In this document: in pieces, positions 4,946 to 5,583 of the stretch
Position numbering within the stretch: position 1 is the stretch's first letter
How the letters are laid out: each line of letters opens with the position of its first letter
DNA from: Solidesulfovibrio magneticus
GTDB taxonomy: Bacteria > Desulfobacterota > Desulfovibrionia > Desulfovibrionales > Desulfovibrionaceae
Length of the DNA stretch: 5,583 nucleotides
Reading direction: 5' to 3'
Assembly: GCA_002482565.1 (NCBI GenBank)
Contig: DLGG01000053.1
Coordinates: 1-5,583, forward strand
Program-made: the position numbers and the translations under genes
Notes under the pieces: model-generated
What the model was told of the DNA's origin: nothing
Database searches by the model: none
The model's input: only the letters and a program-made list of their open reading frames with translations

Positions 4946-4970
4946 GCGTGACCGAAAATAGCGGTCACGC
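4946..4970. repeat. Perfect 9-bp dyad, candidate operator for rubredoxin-oxidase
   Basis: GCGTGACCG (4946-4954) and CGGTCACGC (4962-4970) form a perfect inverted repeat around AAAATAG. It sits just downstream of the proposed promoter, at about the transcription start. The half sites are too far apart for a CRP/FNR or Rex site, and there is no T-run for a terminator. A repressor operator or a stable 5' leader hairpin both fit. Confidence 0.6.
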
Positions 4971-4977
4971 ACGGACA

Positions 4978-5009
4978 AGTCTATCCTTTAGTTTACCCCA
5001 AATTGTCAA
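4978..5009 (-). promoter_or_regulatory. Probable promoter of the rubredoxin-oxidase operon
   Basis: On the minus strand TTGACA (5009-5004) matches the sigma-70 -35 consensus exactly and opens the only AT-rich patch in this intergenic region. The -10 box is poor: GATAGA at 18 nt or TAGACT at 20 nt spacing. This suggests that an activator or a different sigma factor is needed. Transcription would begin near 4972, leaving a leader of about 200 nt. Confidence 0.45.
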
Positions 5010-5169
5010 GGCCGGCCGGCCCGGAGGACAGCCTTTTCCAGGCGTCGCTCCTGTCTCTCTCCGCCCTGTTGGGCCGCAGTCTGGCGACATGCGGAGCCTT
5101 TTCCCGGGCAGCGGTTAGATAGACGCGGTGTTTCTGGAAAATTCGATCCTGTTTTGGAGGTGACGCGGC

Positions 5170-5583
5170 TTAGCCCTCCCGGAACTGTTCCACGAGTTTG
5201 GCCAGATGGTTGGCCATGGAGCGGACTTCGCGGATGCGCTCGCCGGCTTCGGCGATGCGGCTGGTGAGATCCTGGGAGAGTTCGTTGATGTGGGCCACGC
5301 TGGACGACACTTCTTCGCTGGTGGCCGACTGCTGCTCCGAGGCGGTGGCGATGTTGCGCACCATGTCGGCGATGCGCCCGGCCTGGTCCACGATGCGCCC
5401 GAGCACCGCGCCGGAACCTTCGGCCATGTCGGCGGTGCGCTCCACCCGGGCCTTGGTTTCGTCCATGCCCGAGACGGCCTGCCGGGTGCTGGTCTGGATC
5501 TCGCCCACGGCGGTGGCCACTTCGGTGGTGGCGTGCATGGTTTTTTCGGCGAGCTTTCGCACCTCGTCGGCCACGACCGCGAA
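5170..5583 (-). CDS. Methyl-accepting chemotaxis protein, C-terminal part
   Basis: The gene runs off the right edge. The last 137 codons are visible, ending with TAA at 5172-5170. The first visible residues, F-A-V-V-A-D-E-V-R-K-L-A-E-K-T, are the conserved segment just past the hairpin tip of the chemoreceptor signalling domain, which contacts CheA and CheW. An internal GTG at 5574 is only a valine codon in this motif. The rest is a long coiled coil with a Q/E- and S/T-rich stretch at about visible residues 84-96 (A-S-E-Q-Q-S-A-T-S-E-E), where the second methylation helix for CheR and CheB is expected. There is no CheR-docking pentapeptide of the NWETF kind at the C-terminus. The sensor and membrane regions are outside the window, so the signal is unknown. 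Lying upstream of an oxygen-reducing operon makes redox or oxygen taxis an appealing guess, but nothing visible supports it. Confidence 0.95.
   Translation of the reverse strand, partial: FAVVADEVRKLAEKTMHATTEVATAVGEIQTSTRQAVSGMDETKARVERTADMAEGSGAVLGRIVDQAGRIADMVRNIATASEQQSATSEEVSSSVAHINELSQDLTSRIAEAGERIREVRSMANHLAKLVEQFREG

Larger units (their letters stand above)
4766..5169. other. Intergenic regulatory region upstream of rubredoxin
   Basis: About 400 bp carry no convincing gene on either strand. In minus-strand order it holds the tail after the chemoreceptor gene with no clear terminator, a self-complementary GGCCGGCCGGCC (5010-5021), an AT-rich patch with a consensus -35 box, a 25-bp dyad, a tandem 13-bp repeat, and about 140 bp of GC-rich leader. 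The leader contains a small TTGCC/GGCAA dyad (4847-4861) and an AAATAAGGAT patch near 4806-4815. No riboswitch was recognised. Confidence 0.6.

Noticed and set aside
4604..4951. 115-codon plus-strand frame over rubredoxin and its leader
   Set aside because: It is antisense to rubredoxin, with no ribosome site and no recognisable domain.
4946..4970. Dyad as an intrinsic terminator, or as a CRP/FNR or Rex site
   Set aside because: No T-run follows on either strand, and the half sites are separated by 7 bp beyond a 9-bp arm, unlike the six-base spacing of those regulators.
5082..5105. Imperfect hairpin followed by TTTT on the plus strand near the chemoreceptor end
   Set aside because: The stem needs a two-base bulge, and no plus-strand gene lies upstream. 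On the minus strand, where it would matter, no T-run follows.
5574..5583. GTG at 5574 as start of a 134-residue protein
   Set aside because: The codons before it continue the conserved chemoreceptor motif, so the gene simply runs off the window.

Overview
The window is a GC-rich stretch whose genes have strongly GC-biased third codon positions. It carries the rubredoxin / rubredoxin:oxygen oxidoreductase pair that is characteristic of sulfate-reducing Desulfovibrio-type bacteria. A high-GC member of the Desulfovibrionaceae is the best guess. This rests on gene content and remembered family sequences, not on a database search.

Layout. Positions 1-2328 are a tightly packed plus-strand operon of four overlapping genes: the 3' end of a coiled-coil protein that finishes with a CPLC zinc-hook-like motif, an Mre11/SbcD-type metallophosphoesterase, a 113-residue coiled-coil protein, and a 246-residue protein that is only the C-terminal lobe of a Rad50/SbcC-type ATPase (signature-like motif, Walker B, His switch, no Walker A). 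Together they look like a DNA end-processing complex of the Mre11-Rad50 kind in which the Rad50 chain is divided among separate genes. This is the most unusual thing in the window.

Positions 2329-2743 hold two direct copies of a GC-rich hairpin repeat, about 47 bp each and starting 336 bp apart. They bracket a small minus-strand gene for an exported, cysteine-rich 61-residue peptide. One base pair of the hairpin stem differs between the copies by a compensating double change, so the fold appears to be conserved.

From 2744 to the right edge every gene is on the minus strand. Reading leftward from the edge these are: the C-terminal end of a methyl-accepting chemotaxis protein (from 5583 down to 5170); an approximately 400-bp intergenic region with a consensus -35 box, a 25-bp perfect dyad and a tandem 13-bp repeat; rubredoxin (52 aa); rubredoxin:oxygen oxidoreductase (402 aa, all diiron ligands present) ending in a clear intrinsic terminator; and a PPC/DUF296-domain protein with its own likely promoter and leader dyad.

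How the genes work together. Rubredoxin passes electrons to the flavodiiron oxidase, which reduces oxygen to water in the cytoplasm and protects an anaerobe from oxygen. The neighbouring chemoreceptor may or may not be functionally linked, because its sensory half lies outside the window. The Mre11/Rad50-like operon is an independent convergent unit. No tRNA, rRNA, CRISPR array, transposase or integrase was seen.
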